The notes under the pieces are model-generated. The model searched no databases. It was not told the DNA's origin and was given only the letters and a program-made list of their open reading frames with translations. Positions 26,052 to 34,536 of a DNA stretch of 64,000 nt are shown piece after piece. Location of the stretch: assembly GCF_009834515.1 (NCBI RefSeq), contig NZ_CP019426.1, forward strand, positions 2,593,501 to 2,657,500. The letters are read 5' to 3'. The stretch is from Pseudomonas sp. R84. Lineage in GTDB: Bacteria; Pseudomonadota; Gammaproteobacteria; Pseudomonadales; Pseudomonadaceae. The position numbers and the translations under genes are program-made. Positions within the stretch are counted from its first letter, which is position 1. Every line of letters starts with the position of its first letter.

Positions 26052-26686
26052 TGCGCTTCACCTTGGGATTGGAGGTTGGCAATCAGTTCGTCAGTGTTGG
26101 CAATCACGTGAGCGAATGTCGGGCCGTTGAGCTCGTGGGCGGCGTGCATCATTTCTGCTTTGAAGGCCGCTGTTGCATCGCGTACGAGGGTGACGTGGTA
26201 GCCCAGTTCCGAGGCATAGCGCGCGGTGGCTTCGATGCAGGTGTTGGCCAGCAGGCCGACGATGATCACGTGGGTGACGCCTTGCTGCTTCAGGCGAAAA
26301 TCCAGGTCAGTGTTGGCGAAACCACTCGAACCCCAGTGTTCCTGAACCACGATATCGCCGTCCTTCGGGGCGAAATCAGGGTGCCATTCACCGCCCCATT
26401 CTCCGCGGGCAAAGTGGTGCATGTGCATGATCTTGCATTGGGTCGGGGTAGGGTGGTCCCAGCTTTCGTAGTCGCCTTTTTCCCAGCGATGATGGGGTAC
26501 GATGACCACCGGCATTTTCAGCTCGCGCACGGTGCGGTCGAGTTTGCGCAGGTTATCGAGCAGGCCATTCTGTTCGGCCATGGGTTTGATCAAAGGGAAA
26601 ATTTTGCCGCCGTCCGACAGAAAATCGTTATACGGATCGACCAGCAGGTAGGCGGTTCTGTCCAGCGGATAGGGGGTATTCGACAT
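26048..26686 (-). CDS. Isochorismatase-family cysteine hydrolase
   Basis: A 212-residue member of the isochorismatase-like amidohydrolases (group containing RutB, biuret and nicotinamide hydrolases). The Asp of the triad is D17 in LVDPYNDF, and the nucleophile is C150 in GLLANTCIEATAR with the family's cis-peptide-like Leu-Ala. The usual Lys before the substrate loop is not evident: the stretch reads DIVVQEHWGSSGF. Start 26686 has GGAG upstream; an in-frame ATG at 26758 would add an odd 24-residue tail. Its stop overlaps the dehydrogenase start (ATGA). Divergent from an HxlR regulator. Likely cleaves a C-N bond of a small amide or carbamate; substrate unknown. Confidence 0.82.
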   Translation of the reverse strand: MSNTPYPLDRTAYLLVDPYNDFLSDGGKIFPLIKPMAEQNGLLDNLRKLDRTVRELKMPVVIVPHHRWEKGDYESWDHPTPTQCKIMHMHHFARGEWGGEWHPDFAPKDGDIVVQEHWGSSGFANTDLDFRLKQQGVTHVIIVGLLANTCIEATARYASELGYHVTLVRDATAAFKAEMMHAAHELNGPTFAHVIANTDELIANLQSQGEAQ

Positions 26687-26746
26687 GGCGGCTTGCTCCG
26701 GCATTGGGATTATCGGTGCGCAGGGCTTGTCCCGGCATCGTGTAGA

Positions 26747-26759
26747 TATGATAATCATA
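26747..26759. promoter_or_regulatory. Palindromic operator candidate for the HxlR regulator
   Basis: Perfect palindrome TATGAT-A-ATCATA between the divergent cysteine hydrolase and HxlR genes, 25 nt before the HxlR ATG. Symmetry and position fit a dimeric winged-helix regulator. A weaker GTAACTGTAAAAG AT-rich stretch follows. Confidence 0.5.
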
Positions 26760-26784
26760 GTAACTGTAAAAGAGGCAAGCCCTG

Positions 26785-27282
26785 ATGGCAGTAAACAATA
26801 GTCTTCCTGACACGCTGTGCCCGATCTCCCGGGCCGAGACGATCGTCGGCGACCGCTGGACGGTGCTGGTTTTGCGCGAGTTGTTCATGGCCAATCATCG
26901 CTATGACGAAATCCAGGCGCAGACCGGCGGTACGCCGCAAATGGTTGCCGCGCGTCTGAAATGTCTGGAAGCGGATGGGTTGGTCGAACGACGCTTGTAT
27001 AACGAGCGGCCGAAACGCTACGAGTATCACCTCACCGCGAAAGGCGAGGCGTTCTATCCGGTGATCATCGCGTTGCGGGCTTGGGGTGAGACCTGGTGCA
27101 AAGCACCGGAGGAAGGGCTGGCAGTGAACATGACCCACAAAAACTGCAACCACGACGCCGGCCTCGGGCCGCTGTGCGATCACTGTGGCGAACCCTTGCG
27201 TCGGCAAGATCTGATCAGCCAGCCACAAGCAGCCTACGCCGCCGAACGACAGGCGCGGCGTGAGGCATTCAAAGGCAAATGA
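26785..27282 (+). CDS. HxlR-family transcriptional regulator
   Basis: A 165-residue winged-helix protein. The HxlR core is residues 10-100: CPISRAETIVGDRWTVLVLR, GTPQMVAARLKCLEADGLVE and RYEYHLTAKGEAFYPVI. The first Cys (residue 12) is the redox-sensitive position in related HxlR/YodB-type sensors, and the C-terminal part has a zinc-ribbon-like pair (C..H.. then CDHCGEPL). It is divergent from the cysteine hydrolase and aldehyde dehydrogenase operon and very likely represses it, with release by an electrophile or substrate. Convergent and 6 nt from the GST gene. Confidence 0.88.
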   Translation: MAVNNSLPDTLCPISRAETIVGDRWTVLVLRELFMANHRYDEIQAQTGGTPQMVAARLKCLEADGLVERRLYNERPKRYEYHLTAKGEAFYPVIIALRAWGETWCKAPEEGLAVNMTHKNCNHDAGLGPLCDHCGEPLRRQDLISQPQAAYAAERQARREAFKGK

Positions 27283-27288
27283 TCTCTA

Positions 27289-27912
27289 TCACGGCGTGCC
27301 GTTGCGACCGTGCAGCACGTAGCCGGGACGCAGGCTCAAGCGTTCGTAATAGGCTTTCACTGCGGCAAAATCCGGGTGAGCCAGTGGCGTTTCGAACCAG
27401 CGGTTCACCGACAGCCCGATGGGAATGTCCGCCAGGGAAAACTGCTCGCCGCTGACGTAAGCGCCGGTCTTTTCCAGTTGCCGGTCGAGGATGGCCATGT
27501 TTTTCGACCATTGCTCAATCCCGACCGCCAGCGTGGCATTGTCCTGATAGTCGGGCGACTGACGCACCAGTGACATGAAGGCGTACGACCACGAACGATT
27601 CAGCTCCGACGCTTGCCAGTCGATCCACTGATCAATCCGCGCTCGAGCCATCGGCTCCGTCGGATAAAACTGCGCGCCGTCATAGCGCGACACCAGATAA
27701 CGAATGATCGTGTTCGATTCCCATAGCGTGAAATCCCCGTCCTGAATTACCGGCACCATGGCACAGGGATTGAGCACTAGAAACTCCGCATCGTTGGTCG
27801 ATTTGAAGCCCGACCCCCAGTCTTCGCGCTCGAAAGGAATGTGCAATTCAGCGCAAGTCCACAGCACTTTGCGCACGTTGATCGATGAGGCTTTACCGAG
27901 TATTCGCAGCAT
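27289..27912 (-). CDS. Glutathione S-transferase
   Basis: A 207-residue two-domain GST. The N-terminal thioredoxin-like domain shows [17 protein letters not shown] with the active-site Ser region, [21 protein letters not shown] with the cis-Pro and the glutathione-binding Glu-Ser pair; the C-terminal helical domain has FSLADIPIG (N-capping box). It acts in the cytosol on electrophiles; the substrate is not known. Single gene, with an intrinsic terminator of the neighbouring NCS1 gene just upstream. Confidence 0.9.
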   Translation of the reverse strand: MLRILGKASSINVRKVLWTCAELHIPFEREDWGSGFKSTNDAEFLVLNPCAMVPVIQDGDFTLWESNTIIRYLVSRYDGAQFYPTEPMARARIDQWIDWQASELNRSWSYAFMSLVRQSPDYQDNATLAVGIEQWSKNMAILDRQLEKTGAYVSGEQFSLADIPIGLSVNRWFETPLAHPDFAAVKAYYERLSLRPGYVLHGRNGTP

Positions 27913-27969
27913 TGGATTTCCCTTTCCCCAAAGTCGTCAGGCTTGAAGAAGTACCATACCGAAATAAAG

Positions 27970-27992
27970 AAGGCCCGCACTAGGCGGGCCTT
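27970..27992 (-). terminator. Rho-independent terminator after the first NCS1 permease gene
   Basis: Stem AAGGCCCGC (27970-27978) / GCGGGCCTT (27984-27992) with a 5-nt loop; T-rich flanks on both strands (CTTTATTT reading leftwards, GGTTTTT reading rightwards), so it may work in both directions. It is 21 nt past the stop of the permease gene. Confidence 0.85.
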
Positions 27993-28012
27993 GGTTTTTC
28001 ATCGGGACAATC

Positions 28013-29428
28013 TCACAGACTGCTCGCCAGTTTCCCGCCCATCATCCGCCGACGATAGGAGGTGTCCCGATTGGCCAGCCAGAAATACAACGGCGAGGTC
28101 ACCAGCAGTCCCACCAGCCACGACAGATCCGCGCCGTTGATGTGCGCCGACACCGGGCCGACGTACAGCGGCGTGTTCATGAACGGGATCTGCACGGCGA
28201 TACCGATCGCGTAGGCCAGCAGGGCTTGCGGGTTGTACCGGCCGTAAATACCGCCATCGACCTGGAAGATCGACTGGATGTCGTACTGGCCTTTGTGGAT
28301 CGCGTAGAAGTCGATCAGGTTGATCGCCGTCCACGGCACCAGCACCACCAACAACACCAGCACCATGTCGACGAAGTGGCCGATGAAGTCTTTCGAGGCG
28401 CCAACGGCGGCAAAGCAGCAGGCCAGCAAGACGATGATCGAGATCACCGCGCGGCTCTTGGCGGTGGGGATCCAGCGATAGGCGAAGGTCTGCACCAGGG
28501 TGATCAGCGACAGCACCGCGCCGTACAGGTTGAGAGCGTTGTGACTGATCACGCTGAGCAGGAACAGCACCAGCATCAGCGGGCCGATGGAGCCAGTGGC
28601 GAGTTTGACCGCGTCCATGGTGTCCATGCCCACCGGCGTCGCCAGCACTGCGACGGCACCGAAGATGAACGCCAGACTCGACCCCAGCGCCGACCCCAGG
28701 TACGTGGTCCAGAACGTCGACGAGACTTTCACGTCCGCCGGCAGGTAACGCGAATAATCAGACACGTAAGGCGCAAACGCGATCTGCCACAAAGCCGCCA
28801 GCGACACCGTGGCGAGCCAACCGGAGAGGTTGAAGCTGCCACGAGTGAGGAAATCATCGGTCTGAATATGCGTGAAGATATAGCCGAAACCGACGACGAT
28901 GCCGATCCCCAACACCCACGTGCCGATGCGGTTGAGCACGTGGATAAAGCGGTAGCCGATGATGCCGATGACTCCCGAACCGACTGCGCCAATGACGATG
29001 CCGACCGGCACAGGAACGCTGTCGACCACGCCATGCAGCGACTTGCCGGCCAGCACGATGTTGGAGGCGAAAAAGCCGATGTACATGACGCCGGCAATCA
29101 ACACCACCAGCAACGCACCGAGGGAGCCGAACTGCGCGCGGCTCTGGATCATTTGCGGGATGCCCATTTGCGGGCCTTGCGCCGAGTGCAGCGCCATCAG
29201 TACGCCGCCAACCAGATGGCCGACCAGAATCGCGACGATGCCCCAGAGCAGATTCAAGTGAAACAACTGCACGCCCAGCGCACCGGTGACGATGGGCAAC
29301 GGCGCGATATTGCCGCCGAACCAGAGCGTGAACAGATCCCTGACCTTTCCGTGGCGATCTTCGTGGGGCACGTATCCTATCGTGTGTTTTTCAATCAGCG
29401 GAGCGGAGGATGCTGCAGGGGTAGCCAT
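28013..29428 (-). CDS. NCS1 family permease (cytosine/purine type), copy 1
   Basis: A 471-residue, 12-helix inner-membrane symporter of the nucleobase:cation NCS1 family (CodB-like). Seen: LFTLWFGGNIAPLPIVTGAL at helix 1, SAQGPQMGIPQMIQSRAQFG after helix 2, and ISHNALNLYGAVLSLIT in the middle, all typical of NCS1. The start at 29428 has TTGGAG upstream; an earlier in-frame Met at 29494 is unlikely. It is divergent from a LysR gene that probably regulates it. A clearly homologous second copy lies at 51208-52620. The ligand could be a nucleobase, hydantoin, or other N-heterocycle or amide. Confidence 0.87.
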   Translation of the reverse strand: MATPAASSAPLIEKHTIGYVPHEDRHGKVRDLFTLWFGGNIAPLPIVTGALGVQLFHLNLLWGIVAILVGHLVGGVLMALHSAQGPQMGIPQMIQSRAQFGSLGALLVVLIAGVMYIGFFASNIVLAGKSLHGVVDSVPVPVGIVIGAVGSGVIGIIGYRFIHVLNRIGTWVLGIGIVVGFGYIFTHIQTDDFLTRGSFNLSGWLATVSLAALWQIAFAPYVSDYSRYLPADVKVSSTFWTTYLGSALGSSLAFIFGAVAVLATPVGMDTMDAVKLATGSIGPLMLVLFLLSVISHNALNLYGAVLSLITLVQTFAYRWIPTAKSRAVISIIVLLACCFAAVGASKDFIGHFVDMVLVLLVVLVPWTAINLIDFYAIHKGQYDIQSIFQVDGGIYGRYNPQALLAYAIGIAVQIPFMNTPLYVGPVSAHINGADLSWLVGLLVTSPLYFWLANRDTSYRRRMMGGKLASSL

Positions 29429-29662
29429 GACGAACTCCAAGGCAAGGATGAGTACGTGGACGTACTTCGGCAAGCGCCGGCACGGGCGGCGCATTTCTTG
29501 TTGAAGTGATCATGTGCAAAGCGTCGGGATAGATAAATTAGTAAGTTTGTTGCTTCAGACCTTAAAAAAAATATGCTTCGACGGATGCGCGCGTCCGGTA
29601 TGTTCAAACCTGATCGTGCGCCAGGGAACAGGGCGAACACTCGCGCTCTTCGGGAGACTCAC

Positions 29663-30574
29663 ATGGCTGCCTACAACCTGCGTCAGCTCAAATACTTCGT
29701 CACCACGGCCGACTGCGGCAGCGTCGCCGAAGCCTCGCGCAAGCTGTACATCGCGCAGCCGTCGGTCTCCACGGCCATCAAGCACCTGGAGGAAAGCTTC
29801 GGCGTGCAGTTGTTCATCCGCCATCACGCTCAAGGCGTCTCTCTGACGCCCAGCGGTTCGCGGTTCTATCGCAAGGCGCTGGAGCTGCTGCGCGTGGCTC
29901 ACGAATTCGAGCAGAACGCGCTGGCCGACAATGATGTGGTCGCGGGGCAGATCGATATCGGCTGTTTCGAAACCGTTGCTCCGCTGTACCTGCCGCGTCT
30001 GATCGCCGGGTTCAAGGCGCGTTGGCCGGGGGTGGAAATCCGCATTCGTGATGGCGAGCAACAAGAACTGGTGCAGGCCCTGACCGCTGGCAGCATCGAC
30101 GTGGCGATGCTGTTCGAACACGATCTGGACAGCACTATCGAAACTGCGCCGCTGATGCCGCCGCAACAGCCTTACGCGTTGCTGCCGGCCAGCCACCGCT
30201 TCGCGCAACAGGCGAAAGTCTCGCTGGATGATCTGGTGCTGGAACCGATGATCCTGCTCGACGTGGTGCCGAGCCGCACCTATTTCGTGAGTATCTTCGA
30301 AGAGCGCGGGCTGACGCCGAACATCGTCTTCAGCTCACCGTCGATCGAGATGGTGCGCGGCATGGTCGGCAATGGTTTCGGCTTTTCGATTCTGGTGACC
30401 AAACCGTTCAGCGACTACACCTACGACGGTCAGCAAGTCGTCTGTGTGCCGCTGGCGGAAAACGTCACCGGTTCGGGCTTGTCGGCGGCCTGGTTGCGTC
30501 GTGTGCAATTGACCAAACCGGCGCAGTTGTTTGTCGATCATTGCCGCGAAGAACTGGCCCGAGAGCACCCGTGA
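29663..30574 (+). CDS. LysR-family regulator
   Basis: A 303-residue LysR-type regulator. DNA-binding domain: LRQLKYFVTTADCGSVAEAS, LYIAQPSVSTAIKHLEESFG and the LFIRHHAQGVSLTPSG wing, of the OxyR-like subgroup; the effector domain follows from near QIDIGCFETVAPLYLP. Start 29663 has GGGAG 6 nt upstream; the longer reading from 29573 is not convincing. It sits between the divergent NCS1 permease and the convergent ArgE-like gene, so it likely controls the permease and perhaps the monooxygenase operon on its other side. Confidence 0.87.
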   Translation: MAAYNLRQLKYFVTTADCGSVAEASRKLYIAQPSVSTAIKHLEESFGVQLFIRHHAQGVSLTPSGSRFYRKALELLRVAHEFEQNALADNDVVAGQIDIGCFETVAPLYLPRLIAGFKARWPGVEIRIRDGEQQELVQALTAGSIDVAMLFEHDLDSTIETAPLMPPQQPYALLPASHRFAQQAKVSLDDLVLEPMILLDVVPSRTYFVSIFEERGLTPNIVFSSPSIEMVRGMVGNGFGFSILVTKPFSDYTYDGQQVVCVPLAENVTGSGLSAAWLRRVQLTKPAQLFVDHCREELAREHP

Positions 30575-30592
30575 GGGCGGTCGGGCCAGGGT

Positions 30593-31741
30593 TCAAGCTC
30601 TGATAAACGCAAGCATGCGCTGGAGCATCTGATCGCAAGCCTGCAACTGATCGAGGCTGACAAACTCATCGGGTTTGTGGCCCTGATCCATGCTACCGGG
30701 CCCGCAGACAACGGTCGGAATGCCGACAGCATCAAACAGACCGCCTTCAGTTCCGAACGCCACAGTGCCGAAATCCTTCGAACCGCAAAAAGCCGAAATC
30801 AACTCGGCGGCCTGACTTTGCGCATCAGTGGCCAACCCCGGATACGCCGACAAGGCGCTGAAGCGAATATCACTCTGCGCACTGACCGCTCGCATACGCG
30901 GTAGCACTTCGCGCTCGGCATAGGCTTGCAGCGCTTCGGCAACGAGGATCGGGTCCTGTGAGGGCAGGGCGCGGATTTCGAAATCGAAACGGCAATCGGT
31001 CGGGACGATATTCAAGGCTTTGCCGCCGCTGATCACACCGGTCTGCACCGTGCTGTAGGGCGGATCGAAGCGCGCATCGTGATGCTCCGGCGCTTTCAAC
31101 TGCTGGCCGAGGCGGCCCAGTTCAGCGATCAGTTCGGCGGCGTATTCAATCGCGTTGACCCCGAGCGGGGCATAGGCCGAATGGCACGGATGGCCATGCA
31201 CATCGCAGCGCATTGCCAGTTTGCCCTTGTGGCCGAGCACCGGTTTCAGTTCGGTCGGCTCGCCGATGATGCACAGCAACGGTTTGATCGGACGTTGCTG
31301 CAAGACCTTGAGCAGCGAACGTACTCCGAGGCAGCCGACTTCTTCGTCATAGGACAAGGCAATGTGCACCGGCATGCGCAGCGGCGTTTTAACCAGTGAC
31401 GGCACCAGGGCGAGCACGCAGGCGATATAACCCTTCATGTCTGCGGTACCGCGCCCGAATACTTTGCCGTCGCGTTCCGTCAGTTCGAACGGCGGCAGCG
31501 TCCACGGCTGGCCATCGACCGGCACCACATCGGTATGCCCGGACAGCACAATGCCCGGTTGATCCACCGGGCCGATCGTGGCGAACAGGTTGGCTTTGCT
31601 GCGCTCATCGTTATAGATCAGCGCGCACGGCACGTCGAAACCCGCGAGGTAATTGCGAACGAATTCGATCAACTGCAAGTTGGATTCACGGCTGGTGGTG
31701 TCGAACGCCACCAACGCTTTGAGCAACTCGACGCTGTTCAT
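30593..31741 (-). CDS. M20 family deacylase, acetylornithine deacetylase (ArgE)-like
   Basis: A 382-residue dinuclear zinc peptidase of the M20 family. Zinc and catalytic residues are visible: LSGHTDVVPVDG (His and Asp), GRGTADMKG (bridging Asp), LSYDEEVGCLG (catalytic Glu-Glu), GEPTELKPV and the C-terminal GPGSMDQGHKPDE (His). Closest to ArgE, but Pseudomonas makes arginine through the ArgJ cycle, so in this operon it more likely cleaves an N-acyl or N-formyl intermediate of a catabolic route. The start overlaps the stop of the DUF1028 gene (ATGA). Confidence 0.85.
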   Translation of the reverse strand: MNSVELLKALVAFDTTSRESNLQLIEFVRNYLAGFDVPCALIYNDERSKANLFATIGPVDQPGIVLSGHTDVVPVDGQPWTLPPFELTERDGKVFGRGTADMKGYIACVLALVPSLVKTPLRMPVHIALSYDEEVGCLGVRSLLKVLQQRPIKPLLCIIGEPTELKPVLGHKGKLAMRCDVHGHPCHSAYAPLGVNAIEYAAELIAELGRLGQQLKAPEHHDARFDPPYSTVQTGVISGGKALNIVPTDCRFDFEIRALPSQDPILVAEALQAYAEREVLPRMRAVSAQSDIRFSALSAYPGLATDAQSQAAELISAFCGSKDFGTVAFGTEGGLFDAVGIPTVVCGPGSMDQGHKPDEFVSLDQLQACDQMLQRMLAFIRA

Positions 31742-32415
31742 CGGTTATCACCGGCCACGCCATAACCCGGCGCTTTGGCCGGATCGAGGGCGCGGTCGAT
31801 GTAGTCCTGAAGCTGCGGCTCGTAGGCATCCCAGAGCTTTTGCAACTGACCGATCGGGTCTTCATCAGCCCAGTCGACGCGCAGGTTGACGATCGGCCAG
31901 GTCTGTTCGCCGACTACCACGACAGCGGCCGAATGCACCGGGCCGGCTTCGCCACCGAGTGCTTGCGCGGCGTGCAGGGCTTGGAGCAGGCGATCAGCGA
32001 GTTGACCTTCGCCGCCCTCAAAGGCACTGACCATCGCTTCGATGACCGAACGCCCGGCGAGCATGTTGCCAGCGGCGACGCACTGTTCGCCGCTGACGGC
32101 GTTGTGTATGCCGAGGGTTTGCGCACCGCTGAAATGTGCGGTCTGGCCGAGGTGGTTGATCGCGGTGATCTGACGGTACTGGCTGTAGCCGTTGCGCGTG
32201 AGGACTTTGTCCAGCGCATCGTCGGGTGCCAGGCCTTGTTCCATCAAAGCGAGGACTTCCGGGCCGAGGGACGGCAGAGTGATGTTCTGGCTCGACACCG
32301 CGCCAACACCCGGCAGCAGCCACGGGCAGCGCGCGCCGACGGCGATGCTGGAGGAACTGATGGCGACACCGAACTGGCCGGTTTCCGCGCAGCGGGCTGC
32401 GATTGAAAAGGTCAT
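31738..32415 (-). CDS. DUF1028 family protein (putative Ntn-type hydrolase)
   Basis: A 225-residue protein matching DUF1028: N-terminal MTFSIAARCAETGQFGVAIS, a GAVSSQNITLPSLGPEVLAL segment and HFSGAQTLG / VAAGNMLAG blocks typical of the family. The early TFSIAARC strand is compatible with an Ntn-hydrolase-like fold after removal of Met, but no reaction is established. It overlaps the downstream ArgE-like gene by 4 nt and follows the Rid gene, separated by a REP pair. Within this operon it may hydrolyse an amide or imide intermediate; that is inference. Confidence 0.83.
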   Translation of the reverse strand: MTFSIAARCAETGQFGVAISSSSIAVGARCPWLLPGVGAVSSQNITLPSLGPEVLALMEQGLAPDDALDKVLTRNGYSQYRQITAINHLGQTAHFSGAQTLGIHNAVSGEQCVAAGNMLAGRSVIEAMVSAFEGGEGQLADRLLQALHAAQALGGEAGPVHSAAVVVVGEQTWPIVNLRVDWADEDPIGQLQKLWDAYEPQLQDYIDRALDPAKAPGYGVAGDNR

Positions 32416-32446
32416 CTAATGAACTCCTTGTGTGTCTGGGCTGGCC

Positions 32447-32515
32447 TCTTCGCGAGCAGGCTCGCTCCCGCAATGCAATGCATTCCAAATGTGGGAGCGA
32501 GCCTGCTCGCGAAGG
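32447..32515. repeat. REP inverted pair inside the operon
   Basis: TTCGCGAGCAGGCTCGCTCC faces GGAGCGAGCCTGCTCGCGAA across a short spacer. It is unusual in lying between two genes of the same operon (Rid and DUF1028), where it could lower or stabilise expression of the downstream genes. Confidence 0.88.
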
Positions 32516-32535
32516 CCGCGACTCGGTGTGATGCC

Positions 32536-32952
32536 TTACTCAGGAATCACCGCAATCACATCAATCTCCATCAACCACTGCGGCTGCCCCAGCGCCGACA
32601 CCACCAGTCCGGTTGAAATCGGGAACACACCCTTGAGCCATTTGCCGACTTCGCCATACACCGCTTCGCGATAACGCGGGTCGATCAGGTACGTCGTGGT
32701 CTTGACGATATGACTCATGTCGCTGCCGGCTTCTTCGAGCAGTTGCTTGACGTTGCGCATCGCTTGTTCAGCCTGCGCGCGCGGATCGCCAAGACCGATC
32801 AGATTGCCGTCGAAATCAGTGCCGACCTGACCGCGCACATACACCGTGTTGCCGGCGCGCACGGCCTGGCACAAATCGTTGTCCAGCGTCTGGTTGGGGT
32901 AGGTGTCTTTGGTGTTGAACATGCGGATGCGAGTGTGGGTTGGCTGGCTCAT
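32536..32952 (-). CDS. Rid family protein (RidA/YjgF/RutC-like)
   Basis: A 138-residue Rid protein, trimeric in the family, that hydrolyses reactive enamine/imine or related intermediates, or acts like RutC on aminoacrylate-type compounds. Seen: RAGNTVYVRGQVGTDFDGNL, DPRAQAEQAMRNVKQLLEEA, HIVKTTTYLIDPRYREAVY. In archetypal RidA the catalytic Arg lies in a VRTVEVA-like strand; here the matching stretch reads VKTTTYLID, so it belongs to another Rid subgroup. Start 32952 has GAGCG upstream. It lies 58 nt downstream of the flavoprotein monooxygenase gene in the same operon. Confidence 0.85.
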   Translation of the reverse strand: MSQPTHTRIRMFNTKDTYPNQTLDNDLCQAVRAGNTVYVRGQVGTDFDGNLIGLGDPRAQAEQAMRNVKQLLEEAGSDMSHIVKTTTYLIDPRYREAVYGEVGKWLKGVFPISTGLVVSALGQPQWLMEIDVIAVIPE

Positions 32953-33010
32953 TGAGCGCTCCTGAAGAAGGTTTGCCCCGGCGCCATCGGCGCCGGTACG
33001 AAAAGGGACA

Positions 33011-34330
33011 TCAAGCGTCGACGGTGTCGGTAGCTTTGCTGTGGGTGTTCTGGTGCAACTCCGCTTCACGCTGCTCGGCATCGCGGTAGTCCAGATACTT
33101 GCGCTGGGTGGCGATGTGATCGGCGACGTGTTTGGCGTCGTGCCAAACACCCCAGATAAACGACGAGCCACGACGCGACTGCCACGGCAGACCAAGGAAA
33201 TACACCCCCGGCTCACTCGACACGCCACGCTGATGCACAGGCTTGCCCTTGTCGTCGAACGCGGCGACTTGCAGCCAGGAGTAATCCACGGCGAACCCGG
33301 TGGCCCAGATGATCGAGGTCACGCCAGCCTTGGCCAGATCGAGATCGGCCAATGGGTTTTTCACGCACTCGGGATCCGGATAGGTTTCGCGCGCTTCCGG
33401 TTCTTCCGGCAGATCGAGGCCGTTACGCTCGATGTAGGCATCGGCAGCATCCAGCAGCGCCAGGTAGTTTTCGTCGCCGCGAGTAAGGTTGCCGACGAGG
33501 TCCTGCTTGAAACTCACCACGCCTTTATTGAACGACTCGGTAACGCCAACCAGGGTCATGCCGCGATGGGCCAGACCACGGAAATCGATGGTGCGACCGC
33601 CATGGGCACCACTGACTGCGATGGTCACGTGCTCGCGACCGGGTTTCATCGCCGCTTGATCCCACTCGCCGAGCACACCCAGCCACCAGCAGAAATCCCG
33701 GTTGCGATAAGCGCGAGGCGGGCGGTCGTGAGCGCCGACCGACAGGTAAACCTGCTTGCCGCTACGTTGTAGCTCATCGGCGATCTGCACACCGGAAGAA
33801 CCGGCACCGACCACCAGCACCGCGCCTGCCGGCAATTGCTGCGGGTTGCGGTAGTCGGCGGAGTGGATTTGCAGCAGACGTTCGTCTTGCGGGGCAATCG
33901 CCGGGATCACCGGTTTCTGGAACGGCCCGGTCGCGGCGACTACGCGGTTGGCTTCGATTACACCTTCGGAGGTCTCGACGGTGAAACCCGGGCGACCGAC
34001 ATTGCGCACCACGCTTTTCACCTCAACACCGGTGCGGATCGGTGCATTGAATTTCTTCGCATAGGCTTCGAAGTAGTCGGCTACACGTTCTTTCGGGGCG
34101 AAACCGTCGGGATCGACGTCATCGAATTCCAGGCCCGGGAAGCGGTCGTGCCACGCCGGGCCGTTGGCGACCAGCGAGTCCCAGCGCCCGGTGCGCCAGC
34201 GTTCGGCGATGCGATTGCGCTCCAGCACAAGGTGCGGCACGCCGAGTTTGCTCAGGTGCTCGCTCATGGCGACGCCTGCCTGGCCGGCACCCACGATCAA
34301 CGTGTCTGTTTTTATTATTTCAGGGGTCAT
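33011..34330 (-). CDS. Flavoprotein monooxygenase (CzcO/FMO-like)
   Basis: A 439-residue FAD- and NAD(P)H-binding protein. Dinucleotide motifs are VGAGQAGVAMSEHL at residues 13-26 and VGAGSSGVQIADEL in the middle; the ATGF-type motif is SIIWATGFAVDYSW towards the end. The pattern WRTGRWDSLVANGP is typical of CzcO-like and Baeyer-Villiger/N-hydroxylating flavoproteins. It should insert oxygen at C, N or S of a small substrate. It is the first gene of an operon with Rid, DUF1028 and ArgE-like genes, suggesting that it opens breakdown of an N-containing compound. The region 34331-34536 upstream is AT-rich and probably holds its promoter. Confidence 0.85.
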   Translation of the reverse strand: MTPEIIKTDTLIVGAGQAGVAMSEHLSKLGVPHLVLERNRIAERWRTGRWDSLVANGPAWHDRFPGLEFDDVDPDGFAPKERVADYFEAYAKKFNAPIRTGVEVKSVVRNVGRPGFTVETSEGVIEANRVVAATGPFQKPVIPAIAPQDERLLQIHSADYRNPQQLPAGAVLVVGAGSSGVQIADELQRSGKQVYLSVGAHDRPPRAYRNRDFCWWLGVLGEWDQAAMKPGREHVTIAVSGAHGGRTIDFRGLAHRGMTLVGVTESFNKGVVSFKQDLVGNLTRGDENYLALLDAADAYIERNGLDLPEEPEARETYPDPECVKNPLADLDLAKAGVTSIIWATGFAVDYSWLQVAAFDDKGKPVHQRGVSSEPGVYFLGLPWQSRRGSSFIWGVWHDAKHVADHIATQRKYLDYRDAEQREAELHQNTHSKATDTVDA

Positions 34331-34536
34331 CTCTACATCCTTCCTAGCAAGGCAGTGGGATTCGGGCCGCTGTTGGCTTGTCCGTTTGGCTTGAGGTCAG
34401 ACTAGGGAGAGGGGGGATATCGGTAAAATATTATTAAGCTGGGATGTGAAGATAAAATTCTGATGCAGAGGGGCGAAAGCCTTGAACCATGCGGGCTACA
34501 GCTTTGCAGGCGGGAAGGTCGGGGTGAACCTGACTC

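Noticed and set aside
28142..29509. A 455-codon frame on the plus strand over the NCS1 permease
   Set aside because: The translation is rich in Arg, Asp, His and Gln, as expected from the antisense of a membrane protein gene; the minus-strand permease is unambiguous.
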